Source of the DNA: Pseudomonas saponiphila
GTDB lineage: Bacteria > Pseudomonadota > Gammaproteobacteria > Pseudomonadales > Pseudomonadaceae
Direction: 5' to 3'
DNA length: 64,000 nucleotides
Assembly: GCF_900105185.1 (NCBI RefSeq)
Contig: NZ_FNTJ01000001.1
Coordinates: 4,422,501 to 4,486,500 of the forward strand
Each line of letters begins with the position of its first letter. The stretch's first letter is position 1. The notes beneath the pieces are model-generated. The model ran no database searches. It was not told the DNA's origin and saw only the letters and a program-made list of their open reading frames with translations. The position numbers and the translations under genes were made by a program. This document shows positions 1-9,673 of this stretch, piece by piece.

Positions 1-196
1 TATGAGTATCCAGCACCCGGGGCGGCCCCAGGAGTTCGGCACTGCCTTCGTCATCCGGCAGGTTGGACAGACTTCGATCAAGACGGAACTTCAACTTCCC
101 CTTGCCGCCGCGCATACGTCGCCAGCCATCAAAAAGAATACCGGCGATAACAATAATGCCGATGACGATCAGCCACTCGCGCAGACCGATTTCCAT
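1..196 (-). CDS. zipA: Cell division protein ZipA, N-terminal part (runs off the window)
   Basis: The reverse strand opens with ATG at 196 and reads [19 protein letters not shown], a single N-terminal membrane anchor, followed by a basic stretch ([14 protein letters not shown]) and the start of the acidic linker; 65 residues are visible before the window ends. ZipA anchors FtsZ to the inner membrane at the division septum. It lies downstream of smc on the same strand, the usual Pseudomonas smc-zipA order. The C-terminal FtsZ-binding domain is outside the window, so the identification rests on the anchor sequence and synteny. Confidence 0.88.
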   Translation of the reverse strand, partial: MEIGLREWLIVIGIIVIAGILFDGWRRMRGGKGKLKFRLDRSLSNLPDDEGSAELLGPPRVLDTH

Positions 197-452
197 GTAA
201 TCCCGTGCCTCTATGAAAAATGCTGAAAAATAAGGGGCTTACAATCTGCAAACCGCTTTAAAACGTGGCGCCAACTCTATGTTCTGAATGGCGTTTTGCC
301 CACGCATAGGAAAAATTGACATTAAACTAGCACGACCAAAGGCAACTTTACACCGTCTGTCGCAACGGTTACGGCCAATATGCCGGCTGGCCAGGTTGGC
401 AATAGGGAAAATTCCCCGACTTGCCCCCAACTAGCGCCTCAGTCGCACGGAC

Positions 453-3400
453 TCAAGCGTCCACCATCGCCATCGCCTCCTCGACATCCACGGCTACCAG
501 GCGCGAACATCCGGGTTCGTGCATCGTCACGCCCATTAACTGATCAGCCATTTCCATAGCGATCTTGTTGTGGGTGATATAGATGAACTGCACTGTCTGC
601 GACATCTCTTTAACCAATTTTGCATAGCGTCCAACGTTAGCGTCATCCAGCGGGGCGTCAACTTCGTCGAGCATGCAGAACGGCGCCGGATTCAACTTGA
701 AGATGGCAAATACCAGGGCCAATGCAGTCAGCGCCTTTTCACCACCCGAGAGCAAATGAATGGTGCTGTTCTTCTTCCCTGGAGGACGAGCCATGATCGT
801 CACCCCTGTATCGAGTAGATCTTCGCCCGTCAGTTCCAAATAAGCGCTGCCGCCACCGAAAACCTTTGGAAAGAGTGCCTGCAAACCACCGTTGATCTGA
901 TCAAAGGTATCTTTGAAGCGATTACGGGTTTCCTTGTCGATCTTGCGGATCACGTTCTCCAGGGTTTCCAGGGCTTCCACCAGGTCGGCGTCCTGGGCGT
1001 CCAGATAACGCTTGCGCTCGGACTGCTGCTGATACTCATCGATAGCCGCGAGGTTGATCGCGCCCAGGCGCTGGATCCGCGCGGCAATCCGCTCCAGCTC
1101 CTCTTCGGCGGCCTGCTCGCAGGCTTCGGCGGTCAGGGTCGCCAGCACGCCATCCAGGTCGTAGCCATCGGCCAGTAGCTGCTCCTGCAAGGTCTTGCGG
1201 CGCACGGTCAGGGCTTGCCATTCCATGCGCTGCTGTTCCAGCTGGCCGCGAATCAGCTGCGATTGCTGCTCGGCCTGGTTGCGGCGCTTCTCGGCATCAC
1301 GCAGTTCGCGGTCGGCATCCTCCAGGGCGATCTGCGCGGTCTTGAGCTCGACATCCACGGTCATGCGCTTTTCCAGCAGCTCTTCGAGCTTCAGGCGCAA
1401 CTCTTCCAGCGGCGCTTCGCCCTCCTCCAGATTGAGGCTGAGCTGCTCGCGCTTCTCGGTCAGACGCTCGGATTGCAGCTCCAGGCGCTCCAGGGCCTGA
1501 CGAGTGGAATCGTGCTGAGCCTTGAGGGAGCCCATGCGCACTGCCAGTTGATGAGCGTGATCCTTGTGCTGGCGCGCCTCCTGGCGCACCCGATCAAGGC
1601 GCTCGCGCAGGCTGTCACGCTGGGCCAGCAGCAGCTCGCGCTGCTCGGTATCCAGGGCCATGCTGTCCAGAGCTTCCTGCAACTGTAGACGCGCCTCGCC
1701 GACCTGTTCGTGCTCCAGCTCACGCTGCTCGCCCAGCTCGACCAATTCTTCATCAAGACGGGTGCGGCGCAGGTTCAGCTGTTCGGCCTTGGCTTTGCCC
1801 GCGGACAACTTGGCTTTCAACTCACCCTGCTGGCGGGCTTCGTCCTGCAACAAGCGGCGCAAATGTTCGCGACCGTTCTCCTGCTGACGCTGCTGGGCCC
1901 GCAGGTTGAGCAACTGGCTTTCCAGGGCCTCGACGCTGGCTTCGCGCTCATCGCGCTCCAGGGTCAGTTGCTGGATTTCCTGGCCCCGAGCCAATACGCC
2001 ACTTTCCGCTTCGCTGGCGCGACGCACCCGCAGGAAATGCCGGCCAACCCAGTAGCCATCACGGCTGATCAGGCTCTGCCCGGCACTCAGTTGCCCGCGC
2101 AAGGCCAGGGCCTGCTCCAGGCTGTCCACCGGCTTGACCTGAGCCAGCCAGGGCGCCAAATCGACCTGGGATTCAACCTTGTCCAGCAGGCTGCCAGGCA
2201 TGCGCGAAACATCCCCTTGCAGGCTCAGCAGACGCAGATCGCCCTGTTGAAAACCGGCCAGATCGATGCCGGAGAAATCGTCCACCAACACCGCTTGCAG
2301 ATCGGCGCCCAGCACGGTTTCCACCGCCAGCTCCCAACCCGGCTCCACGTGCATGCCATCGGCCAGGCGCGGACGCTCGGCCAGTTGCTGTTCACGCAAC
2401 CATTGCGCGGTACCGGTGCCCGGGTCGAGCGCCGCTTGCTGCAAGGCCTCCAGGGAAGCCAGCCGACCATTGAGCCGTTGCAGTTCACCCTGGGCCTGCT
2501 GCTGAGCCTGAGTGGCCTGCTGCAATTGCTGACGCAGCTGTTCCAGGCGCTCGACCTGGGACTCTTCGCTGGCCTGCAGGTCTTCCAGGGTCGCTTCGCT
2601 GGCGGCCAGTTGTTCGTTGAGTTCAAGAATCGCCGCATCTTCCGGATCCGCCGAGAGCAGCTCGCGCTCCTCGGCCAGACGCCGCTGACGCTCAGACAGG
2701 CGCTCCATGCTGCCTTCGAGCTGCTGGATGCGCGACTGCTGCACTTCCGCCTGGCGTCGCGGCTCGGCGGAACTCAGGTTGAAGGCGTCCCATTGCTCCT
2801 GCCAGCCGTGCATGGTGGCTTCGGCTTCTTCCAGGGTCGCGGCAGCCTCCTCGGCCGCGGCGGCGGTGACTTCCTGCTCGGGTTCGAGCATGGCCAGCTC
2901 TTCCCCCAGGGTCGCCAGCAAGGTGCGATCGTGGCCCAGATGGGACTCGGTCTCCAGGCGTGCGCGCTCAGCCTCCTTGAGGTCGTCCTGCAACTGCCGC
3001 AGACGCTGCTGCCCATGCTGGATGCTCTGCTCGACCCGGGCGATATCGCCGCCCACCGAATAGAAGCGCCCCTGCACCAGATTGAAGCGTTCGGACAATT
3101 CGTGGTGCCCGTCGCGAAAGCGTTCGATGGCGGCATCGGCGTTGCGCTGCTCGGCCACCAACGCCTCGAAGCTGACCTCCTGACTGCCGATCACCGACTC
3201 GCGCTGGCCCACCTGTTCATTCAATGCCTGCCAGCGCAGGGCCGACAATTGCGCCTTGAGCTGACGCTCCTCGGCCTTGTATTCCTGGTACTTCTCGGCA
3301 GCCTGGGCCTGGCGATGCAAGCGTTCGAGCTGGCGCTCCAGCTCTTCGCGCAGGTCCGTCAGGCGGGCAAGGTTCTCGTGAGTGCGGCGGATACGGTTTT

Positions 3401-3941
3401 CCGTTTCGCGCCGGCGCTCCTTGTACTTGGAGATGCCTGCGGCCTCTTCGATGAAGTTGCGCAGGTCCTCGGGCTTGGCCTCGATCAGCTTGGAGATCAT
3501 GCCCTGCTCGATGATCGAGTAGCTGCGTGGCCCCAGGCCGGTGCCAAGGAAGATATCGGTGATATCGCGCCGACGGCACTTGGCGCCGTTGAGGAAGTAA
3601 CTGTTCTGGCTGTCGCGGGTCACTTTGCGGCGGATGGAAATTTCCGCATAGGCCGCGTACTCCCCCACCAGGGTGCCGTCGGAGTTGTCGAACACCAGCT
3701 CGATGCTGGCCTGGCTCACCGGCTTGCGGCTGGTGGAGCCGTTGAAGATGACGTCGGTCATCGACTCGCCGCGCAGGTTCTTCGCCGAACTCTCGCCCAT
3801 CACCCAGCGCACGGCGTCGATGATGTTCGACTTGCCGCAGCCATTGGGCCCGACCACCGCCGCCATATTACTGGGGAAGTTCACCGTGGTCGGATCGACG
3901 AAGGACTTGAATCCCGCCAGCTTGATGCACTTGAGTCGCAC
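453..3941 (-). CDS. smc: Chromosome partition protein SMC
   Basis: 1162 residues, the full length expected for bacterial SMC. The Walker A motif GPNGCGKS is at about residues 31-38. Two long Gln/Glu/Arg-rich coiled coils flank a hinge around residues 510-680. The C-terminal head carries the ABC signature LSGGEKALTAL (about residue 1060) and the Walker B segment CMLDEVDAPLDD. SMC dimers entrap DNA and organise and segregate the chromosome with ScpA and ScpB. The start codon lies 2 bases after the stop of the upstream GntR-family gene, so the two are probably co-transcribed; zipA follows after about 256 bases. Confidence 0.97.
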   Translation of the reverse strand: MRLKCIKLAGFKSFVDPTTVNFPSNMAAVVGPNGCGKSNIIDAVRWVMGESSAKNLRGESMTDVIFNGSTSRKPVSQASIELVFDNSDGTLVGEYAAYAEISIRRKVTRDSQNSYFLNGAKCRRRDITDIFLGTGLGPRSYSIIEQGMISKLIEAKPEDLRNFIEEAAGISKYKERRRETENRIRRTHENLARLTDLREELERQLERLHRQAQAAEKYQEYKAEERQLKAQLSALRWQALNEQVGQRESVIGSQEVSFEALVAEQRNADAAIERFRDGHHELSERFNLVQGRFYSVGGDIARVEQSIQHGQQRLRQLQDDLKEAERARLETESHLGHDRTLLATLGEELAMLEPEQEVTAAAAEEAAATLEEAEATMHGWQEQWDAFNLSSAEPRRQAEVQQSRIQQLEGSMERLSERQRRLAEERELLSADPEDAAILELNEQLAASEATLEDLQASEESQVERLEQLRQQLQQATQAQQQAQGELQRLNGRLASLEALQQAALDPGTGTAQWLREQQLAERPRLADGMHVEPGWELAVETVLGADLQAVLVDDFSGIDLAGFQQGDLRLLSLQGDVSRMPGSLLDKVESQVDLAPWLAQVKPVDSLEQALALRGQLSAGQSLISRDGYWVGRHFLRVRRASEAESGVLARGQEIQQLTLERDEREASVEALESQLLNLRAQQRQQENGREHLRRLLQDEARQQGELKAKLSAGKAKAEQLNLRRTRLDEELVELGEQRELEHEQVGEARLQLQEALDSMALDTEQRELLLAQRDSLRERLDRVRQEARQHKDHAHQLAVRMGSLKAQHDSTRQALERLELQSERLTEKREQLSLNLEEGEAPLEELRLKLEELLEKRMTVDVELKTAQIALEDADRELRDAEKRRNQAEQQSQLIRGQLEQQRMEWQALTVRRKTLQEQLLADGYDLDGVLATLTAEACEQAAEEELERIAARIQRLGAINLAAIDEYQQQSERKRYLDAQDADLVEALETLENVIRKIDKETRNRFKDTFDQINGGLQALFPKVFGGGSAYLELTGEDLLDTGVTIMARPPGKKNSTIHLLSGGEKALTALALVFAIFKLNPAPFCMLDEVDAPLDDANVGRYAKLVKEMSQTVQFIYITHNKIAMEMADQLMGVTMHEPGCSRLVAVDVEEAMAMVDA

Positions 3942-3943
3942 GT

Positions 3944-4603
3944 TTACGCATCCGCCAACGCAGACACCACCAGATCGCTGCTGCGCTGGGCGTAGGCCGT
4001 CAACACCTGGCGGATCTCCTGCAGATCACGAGCCAGTACCGCAGCCAGCAACTGCTCGAACAGCGCCAGGTACTCGCTCATCGAGGCCTTGCGCTGATCC
4101 AGTGCCAGGTAATAGGCCCGGCTCATCGCCGGCTGCAGGTTCTCGACGGTTTCCTGCAGGTACGGATTGTTGGCAAAGGGATAGGCCGCCCGCATCACGC
4201 TGAAGCTGTCTTCGACGAAAGCGCGGATGTCCTGGCGCTCGTAGGCACTCTCCAGACGCTGCTGGATCTGCAGGAACGGCGCCATGTCGCTCTGCTGCAC
4301 CCAGCCGCTGGCCACGGAATTGCCCAGCAGGATGTACAGCTCGCTCATCAGGGTGCACAGACTGCGGACCTTGTGCTCGGTGAGCTCGGTCACATGGGCG
4401 CCACGACGCGGCAGGATGGCGATCAGATGGCGACGCTCGAGAATCAGCAAGGCCTCGCGGACCGAACCACGGCTGACATTGAGGGCCAAGGTGACCTTCT
4501 GTTCCTGGATACGCTCCCCAGGCTTGAGATCCCCGCGAATGATACGTTCGGCGAGGTGGTGAGCAATCTGCTCGGCGAGGCTGTCCGGCGCCTTGAACGT
4601 CAT
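3944..4603 (-). CDS. GntR-family transcriptional regulator (FCD subfamily)
   Basis: 219 residues. The N-terminal winged helix-turn-helix (about residues 8-75) contains SRGSVREALLILERRHLI, and the rest is an all-helical FCD effector domain. It is divergent from xdhA across a 266-base gap that holds two TGAC-N6-GTCA sites, so it is a good candidate regulator of the purine-catabolic xdh operon; that link is inference. It also sits 2 bases upstream of smc on the same strand, which places smc behind its promoter. The ligand is unknown. Confidence 0.85.
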   Translation of the reverse strand: MTFKAPDSLAEQIAHHLAERIIRGDLKPGERIQEQKVTLALNVSRGSVREALLILERRHLIAILPRRGAHVTELTEHKVRSLCTLMSELYILLGNSVASGWVQQSDMAPFLQIQQRLESAYERQDIRAFVEDSFSVMRAAYPFANNPYLQETVENLQPAMSRAYYLALDQRKASMSEYLALFEQLLAAVLARDLQEIRQVLTAYAQRSSDLVVSALADA

Positions 4604-4869
4604 GGTTTTCCTTCAAAATCTTTAATCGGCACAAGCGGCGAAGTGTAGCGCAATTGCTACATCATCGCGGAGTGCCTCGACAGGGGAATTTGGCATGAAA
4701 CAAGCAGAAGGATGCCAATCAAGGGGTTTCTCAAATGCCGTTCATACTTGGAATGTTGAGCATGGAAAATTCCTGACCTGAAAGTCAGAAAATCATTGAC
4801 CGAAAAGTCAGACATGACTAAATTCGGCTCAGTTCGCTTAACAACAATAAAGAGTCTGCGAGGCCTTCC
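4604..4869. promoter_or_regulatory. Divergent promoter region GntR / xdhA with two TGAC-N6-GTCA sites
   Basis: The 266-base gap between the divergent GntR and xdhA genes is A/T-rich towards xdhA. It contains CTGACctgaaaGTCAG at 4773-4788 and TTGACcgaaaaGTCAG at 4796-4811, centred about 23 bases apart, close to two helical turns, which suits cooperative binding on one face. They lie 60-97 bases upstream of the xdhA GTG. No confident sigma-70 or sigma-54 element was found. Confidence 0.5.
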
Positions 4870-6324
4870 GTGATCCAGTTTTTATTCAACCAGGAACTCC
4901 GTAGCGAGCACGCCCTGGACCCGAACCTCACCGTGCTCAACTACCTGCGCGAGCACCTGGGCAAATCCGGCACCAAGGAAGGCTGCGCCAGCGGCGACTG
5001 CGGCGCCTGCACCGTGGTGGTGGGCGAGTTGCAGACGGATGCGCAAGGCCGCGAAAGCATTCGCTATCGCAGCCTCAACTCGTGCCTGACCTTCGTCTCC
5101 GCCCTGCACGGCAAGCAACTGATCAGCGTCGAGGGTCTCAAGCACCAGGGGCAACTGCACAGCGTGCAGCAGGCCATGGTCGACTGCCATGGCTCGCAAT
5201 GCGGCTTCTGCACCCCGGGCTTCGTCATGTCGCTGTTCGCCCTGCAAAAAAACAGCAGCCAGCCCGACGCCCACAAGGCCCATGAAGCCCTGGCCGGCAA
5301 CCTGTGCCGCTGCACCGGCTACCGGCCAATCCTCGCTGCCGCCGAGCAGGCCTGCGGCGCCGGGCAGAGCGACCAGTTCGACGCGCGCCAGGCCGAAACC
5401 ATCAGCCGCCTCAAGGCCATCACCCCCAAGGACACCGGCGAGCTCAACAGCGGCGACAAACGCTGCCTGGTGCCATTGACCGTGGCCGACCTGGCCGACC
5501 TCTACGACGCCTACCCACAAGCCCGGCTGCTGGCCGGCGGCACCGACCTGGCCCTGGAAGTGACCCAGTTCCATCGCACCCTGCCGGTGATGATCTACGT
5601 CGGCAACATTGCCGAGATGAAGCGCATCGAACGCTTCGACGATCGCCTGGAAATCGGTGCCGCCACCGCCCTTACCGACTGCTACGACGCCCTGCGCGCC
5701 GAATACCCGGACTTCGGCGAATTGCTGCAACGCTTCGCTTCGCTGCAGATCCGCAACCAGGGCACCCTGGGCGGCAACATCGGCAACGCCTCGCCCATCG
5801 GCGACTCGCCGCCGCTGCTGATTGCCCTCGGCGCGCAGATCGTTCTGTGCAAGGGCGAAGTGCGGCGCACCCTGGCCCTGGAAGACTATTTCATCGACTA
5901 CCGGGTCACCGCCCGCCAGGAAAGCGAGTTCATCGAGAAGATCATCGTGCCCCGGGCCAGCGCCGAGCGACTGTTCCGCGCCTACAAGGTGTCCAAGCGC
6001 CTGGACGATGATATTTCCGCGGTCTGCGCCGCCTTCAACCTGCGCATCGACAACGGCGTGGTCAGCGATGTGCGCATCGCCTTCGGCGGCATGGCGGCCA
6101 TTCCCAAGCGCGCCCGAAGCTGTGAAGCCGCACTGCTGGGCGCCCCCTGGAACCAGGCCACGGTCGAACGTGCCTGTGCCGCGCTGGCGCAAGACTTCAC
6201 ACCGCTTTCGGACTTTCGCGCGAGCAAGGAATACCGCCTGTTGAGCGCACAGAACCTGCTGCGCAAATACTTCGTCGAACTGCAAACACCGCACATCGAA
6301 ACCCGGGTGACCGCTTATGTCTAA
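4870..6324 (+). CDS. xdhA: Xanthine dehydrogenase small subunit (2Fe-2S and FAD domains)
   Basis: 484 residues, GTG start. The plant-type ferredoxin domain carries the first cluster motif CASGDCGAC (about residues 39-47); the second [2Fe-2S] domain carries CGFCTPGF and CRCTGYR. An FAD-binding middle domain follows (LLAGGTDLALE; GTLGGNIGNASP) and then the CO dehydrogenase flavoprotein C-terminal domain. It passes electrons from the molybdenum subunit to NAD+ during oxidation of hypoxanthine and xanthine to urate. Its stop overlaps the xdhB start (ATGTCTAA), indicating translational coupling. Confidence 0.96.
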   Translation: MIQFLFNQELRSEHALDPNLTVLNYLREHLGKSGTKEGCASGDCGACTVVVGELQTDAQGRESIRYRSLNSCLTFVSALHGKQLISVEGLKHQGQLHSVQQAMVDCHGSQCGFCTPGFVMSLFALQKNSSQPDAHKAHEALAGNLCRCTGYRPILAAAEQACGAGQSDQFDARQAETISRLKAITPKDTGELNSGDKRCLVPLTVADLADLYDAYPQARLLAGGTDLALEVTQFHRTLPVMIYVGNIAEMKRIERFDDRLEIGAATALTDCYDALRAEYPDFGELLQRFASLQIRNQGTLGGNIGNASPIGDSPPLLIALGAQIVLCKGEVRRTLALEDYFIDYRVTARQESEFIEKIIVPRASAERLFRAYKVSKRLDDDISAVCAAFNLRIDNGVVSDVRIAFGGMAAIPKRARSCEAALLGAPWNQATVERACAALAQDFTPLSDFRASKEYRLLSAQNLLRKYFVELQTPHIETRVTAYV

Positions 6325-8716
6325 TCATCACAAGGTCGAGCAGACTCAAGCCGAACTGAGCGCCCTGTTTCAACAGGACCTAAGCACCGGCGTTGGCCGC
6401 AGCGTCAAACACGACAGCGCCGACAAGCACGTGTCCGGTGAAGCCGTGTACATCGATGACCGCCTGGAATTCCCCAATCAGTTGCACGTCTACGCGCGGC
6501 TGTCGGACCGGGCCCACGCCAAGGTCATCAGCATCGATACCGCCCCCTGTTACGCCTTCGAGGGCGTGCGCATCGCCATTACCCATGAAGACATTCCCGG
6601 CCTCAAGGACATCGGCCCGCTGCTGCCCGGCGACCCGCTGCTGGCCATCGATACCGTGCAGTTCGTCGGTCAGCCGGTGCTGGCGGTAGCCGCCCGCGAC
6701 CTGGAAACCGCGCGCAAGGCGGCCATGGCCGCGATCATCGAATATGAAGACCTGGAGCCGGTACTGGATGTGGTCGAAGCCCTGCGCAAGCGCCACTTCG
6801 TGCTGGACAGCCACACCCATCAACGCGGCGACTCGGCCGGCGCCCTGGCCAGCGCCGAACACCGTATCCAGGGCACCCTGCATATCGGCGGCCAGGAACA
6901 CTTCTACCTAGAAACCCAGATTTCCTCGGTGATGCCCACCGAAGACGGCGGCATGATCGTCTACTGCTCGACCCAGAACCCCACCGAAGTACAGAAGCTG
7001 GTGGCGGAAGTGCTCGACGTGTCGATGAACAAGATCGTGGTCGACATGCGGCGCATGGGCGGCGGTTTTGGCGGCAAGGAAACCCAGGCCGCCAGCCCCG
7101 CCTGCCTGTGCGCAGTGATCGCCCGCCTCACCGGCCAGCCCACCAAGATGCGCCTGCCGCGGGTCGAAGACATGCTGATGACCGGCAAGCGCCATCCCTT
7201 CTACATCGAATACGACGTGGGTTTTGACAGCAACGGGCGCCTGCACGGCATCCAGCTGGAACTGGCCGGCAACTGCGGCTGCTCGCCGGACCTCTCGGCG
7301 TCCATTGTCGACCGGGCGATGTTTCACGCCGACAACGCCTACTACCTGGGCGACGCCACCATCAACGGCCATCGCTGCAAGACCAACACCGCGTCGAACA
7401 CCGCCTACCGCGGCTTCGGCGGCCCGCAAGGCATGGTCGCCATCGAAGAGGTGATGGACGCCATTGCCCGCCACCTGCACCTGGACCCGCTGGCAGTGCG
7501 CAAGGCCAACTATTACGGCAAGACCGAGCGCAACGTCACCCACTACTACCAGACCGTCGAGCACAACATGCTCGAGGAAATGACCGCCGAACTGGAAGCC
7601 AGCAGCCGGTACGCTGAACGCCGCGAAGCCATCCGCCTGTACAACGCCAACAGCCCGATCCTGAAAAAGGGCCTGGCGCTGACCCCGGTGAAATTCGGCA
7701 TCTCCTTCACCGCCAGCTTCCTCAATCAGGCCGGCGCGCTGATCCACGTCTACACCGACGGCAGCATCCACCTGAACCACGGCGGCACGGAAATGGGCCA
7801 GGGTCTGAACACCAAGGTGGCGCAAGTGGTGGCCGAGGTGTTCCAGGTGGACATCGGGCGGGTACAGATCACCGCCACCAACACCGACAAGGTGCCCAAC
7901 ACCTCGCCCACCGCCGCTTCCAGTGGCGCCGATCTCAACGGCAAGGCCGCGCAGAATGCCGCGCAGACCATCAAGAACCGCCTGGTGGAATTCGCCGCGC
8001 GCAAGTATCAGGTCAGCGAGGAAGACGTAGAGTTCCACAACGGCCACGTGCGGGTCCGCGAGCATATCCTGACCTTCGAGGAGCTGATCCAGCAGGCCTA
8101 CTTCGCCCAGGTGTCGCTGTCCAGCACCGGCTTCTACAAGACTCCGAAGATCTACTACGATCGCGCCCAGGCCCGGGGCCGGCCGTTCTACTACTACGCC
8201 TTCGGCGCGGCCTGTGCCGAAGTGATAGTCGACACCCTGACCGGCGAGTACAAGATGCTGCGCACCGACATCCTGCATGACGTCGGCGCCTCGCTAAACC
8301 CGGCCATCGACATCGGCCAGGTGGAAGGCGGCTACATCCAGGGCATGGGCTGGCTGACCACCGAGGAGCTGGTGTGGAACGCCAAGGGCAAGCTGATGAC
8401 CTGTGGCCCGGCCAGCTACAAGATCCCGGCGGTGGCGGACATGCCAGCGGACCTGCGGGTCAAGCTGGTGGAAAATCGCAAGAACCCGGAAGACACGGTG
8501 TTCCACTCCAAGGCCGTGGGCGAACCGCCGTTCATGCTTGGCATCGCCGCCTGGTGCGCGATCAAGGACGCGGTGGCCAGCCTCGGCGACTACCGTCACC
8601 AGCCCCAGATCGATGCACCGGCGACTCCGGAACGGGTGTTGTGGGGCTGCGAGCAGATGCGCCGCTTGCAGGCAACCAGCGCCGCGGAGCAGCCAGCCGA
8701 ACTGGCACCGCTGTAA
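6317..8716 (+). CDS. xdhB: Xanthine dehydrogenase molybdopterin-binding subunit
   Basis: 799 residues, overlapping xdhA by 8 bases. Molybdenum-cofactor motifs include MGGGFGGKE, AYRGFGGPQG and the C-terminal GEPPFMLG, whose glutamate is the catalytic base in the xanthine oxidase family. It hydroxylates hypoxanthine and xanthine. A 15-bp inverted repeat of the species-wide intergenic type separates it from xdhC. Confidence 0.96.
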   Translation: MSNHHKVEQTQAELSALFQQDLSTGVGRSVKHDSADKHVSGEAVYIDDRLEFPNQLHVYARLSDRAHAKVISIDTAPCYAFEGVRIAITHEDIPGLKDIGPLLPGDPLLAIDTVQFVGQPVLAVAARDLETARKAAMAAIIEYEDLEPVLDVVEALRKRHFVLDSHTHQRGDSAGALASAEHRIQGTLHIGGQEHFYLETQISSVMPTEDGGMIVYCSTQNPTEVQKLVAEVLDVSMNKIVVDMRRMGGGFGGKETQAASPACLCAVIARLTGQPTKMRLPRVEDMLMTGKRHPFYIEYDVGFDSNGRLHGIQLELAGNCGCSPDLSASIVDRAMFHADNAYYLGDATINGHRCKTNTASNTAYRGFGGPQGMVAIEEVMDAIARHLHLDPLAVRKANYYGKTERNVTHYYQTVEHNMLEEMTAELEASSRYAERREAIRLYNANSPILKKGLALTPVKFGISFTASFLNQAGALIHVYTDGSIHLNHGGTEMGQGLNTKVAQVVAEVFQVDIGRVQITATNTDKVPNTSPTAASSGADLNGKAAQNAAQTIKNRLVEFAARKYQVSEEDVEFHNGHVRVREHILTFEELIQQAYFAQVSLSSTGFYKTPKIYYDRAQARGRPFYYYAFGAACAEVIVDTLTGEYKMLRTDILHDVGASLNPAIDIGQVEGGYIQGMGWLTTEELVWNAKGKLMTCGPASYKIPAVADMPADLRVKLVENRKNPEDTVFHSKAVGEPPFMLGIAAWCAIKDAVASLGDYRHQPQIDAPATPERVLWGCEQMRRLQATSAAEQPAELAPL

Positions 8717-8720
8717 TGGC

Positions 8721-8775
8721 CTTCGCGGGCAAGCCTGCTCCTGCAACAGCCTTGGGGGCGGGCTTGCCCGCGAAG
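8721..8775. repeat. REP-like inverted repeat between xdhB and xdhC
   Basis: Arm CTTCGCGGGCAAGCC at 8721-8735 is exactly complementary to 8761-8775, with about 25 bases between. It belongs to the intergenic palindrome family seen elsewhere in this window. It sits inside the xdh operon, where it may stabilise or separate the upstream message. Confidence 0.8.
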
Positions 8776-8807
8776 ACCCGGACAGACACCAAGATGTCGA
8801 GGTGAAC

Positions 8808-9650
8808 ATGTACAACTGGATCAGCGCCCTCGCCGACCTGCAGACCCTGGGAGAACCCTGCGTGCTGGTGACCATCATCGAAGAGCTCGGTTCGACGCCG
8901 CGCAATGCCGGCTCGAAGATGGTCGTCAGCGCCACCCGGGCCTTCGACACCATCGGCGGCGGCCACCTGGAATACAAAGCCATGCAGATCGCCCGGGAGA
9001 TGCTCGCCGCCGGCAAGCAGGCCACCCACCTGGAGCGCTTCAGCCTCGGCGCCAGCCTCGGCCAATGCTGCGGCGGCGCCACGGTGCTGCTGTTCGAACC
9101 CATGGGCCAGGTACAGGCGCAGATCGCCGTGTTCGGCGCTGGACACGTCGGCCGCGCCCTGGTGCCGCTACTGGCCAGCCTGCCCTGCCGGGTGCGCTGG
9201 ATCGATTCCCGGGAACAGGAGTTCCCGGAACAGATTCCCCAAGGCGTGCACAAGATCGTCAGTGAAGAGCCGGTGGAAGAAATCGACAACCTGCCTCCGG
9301 GCAGCTACTGCATCGTCATGACCCATAATCACCAACTGGACCTGGAGCTGACCGCCGCCCTGCTCAAGCGCAACGACTTTGCCTATTTCGGCCTGATCGG
9401 CTCGAAGACCAAACGGGTCAAGTTCGAGCATCGCCTGCGCGACCGCGGTTTTGACGCCGCCACCCTGCAACGCATGCGCTGCCCGATGGGCCTGGGTGAG
9501 GTCAAAGGCAAGTTGCCCGTGGAAATCGCCATCTCCATCGCCGGTGAGATCATCGCCACCTATAACGCCCATTTCGGCCAGCCCAGCGCCAGCGCCGAAC
9601 CCATTGCCAAACTGCTGCCGGCTTCGCGCCGCAGTCAGGCCTCGAACTGA
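8808..9650 (+). CDS. xdhC: Xanthine dehydrogenase accessory protein XdhC
   Basis: 280 residues from ATG 8808, preceded by GAGGTGAAC. The N-terminal XdhC/CoxI domain includes EELGSTPRNAGSKM and QCCGGA; a Rossmann-like C-terminal domain follows (AVFGAGHVGRALVPLL). XdhC binds molybdenum cofactor, promotes its sulfuration and inserts it into XdhB. It is the third gene of the xdhABC-guaD operon. An in-frame upstream extension overlapping xdhB exists but lacks family similarity. Confidence 0.94.
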   Translation: MYNWISALADLQTLGEPCVLVTIIEELGSTPRNAGSKMVVSATRAFDTIGGGHLEYKAMQIAREMLAAGKQATHLERFSLGASLGQCCGGATVLLFEPMGQVQAQIAVFGAGHVGRALVPLLASLPCRVRWIDSREQEFPEQIPQGVHKIVSEEPVEEIDNLPPGSYCIVMTHNHQLDLELTAALLKRNDFAYFGLIGSKTKRVKFEHRLRDRGFDAATLQRMRCPMGLGEVKGKLPVEIAISIAGEIIATYNAHFGQPSASAEPIAKLLPASRRSQASN

Positions 9651-9673
9651 AACGCCACACACCGAGAATCCCC

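Noticed and set aside
1710..3995. Long open frame on the plus strand opposite smc (761 codons)
   Set aside because: It is the antisense shadow of smc: low-complexity Gln/Leu-rich product, no family motif, no ribosome-binding site, and smc itself is unmistakable.
4680..4760. Sigma-54 promoter for xdhA (TGGCATGAAACAAGC)
   Set aside because: The -24-like TGGCAT lacks a -12 TTGCW at the required spacing.
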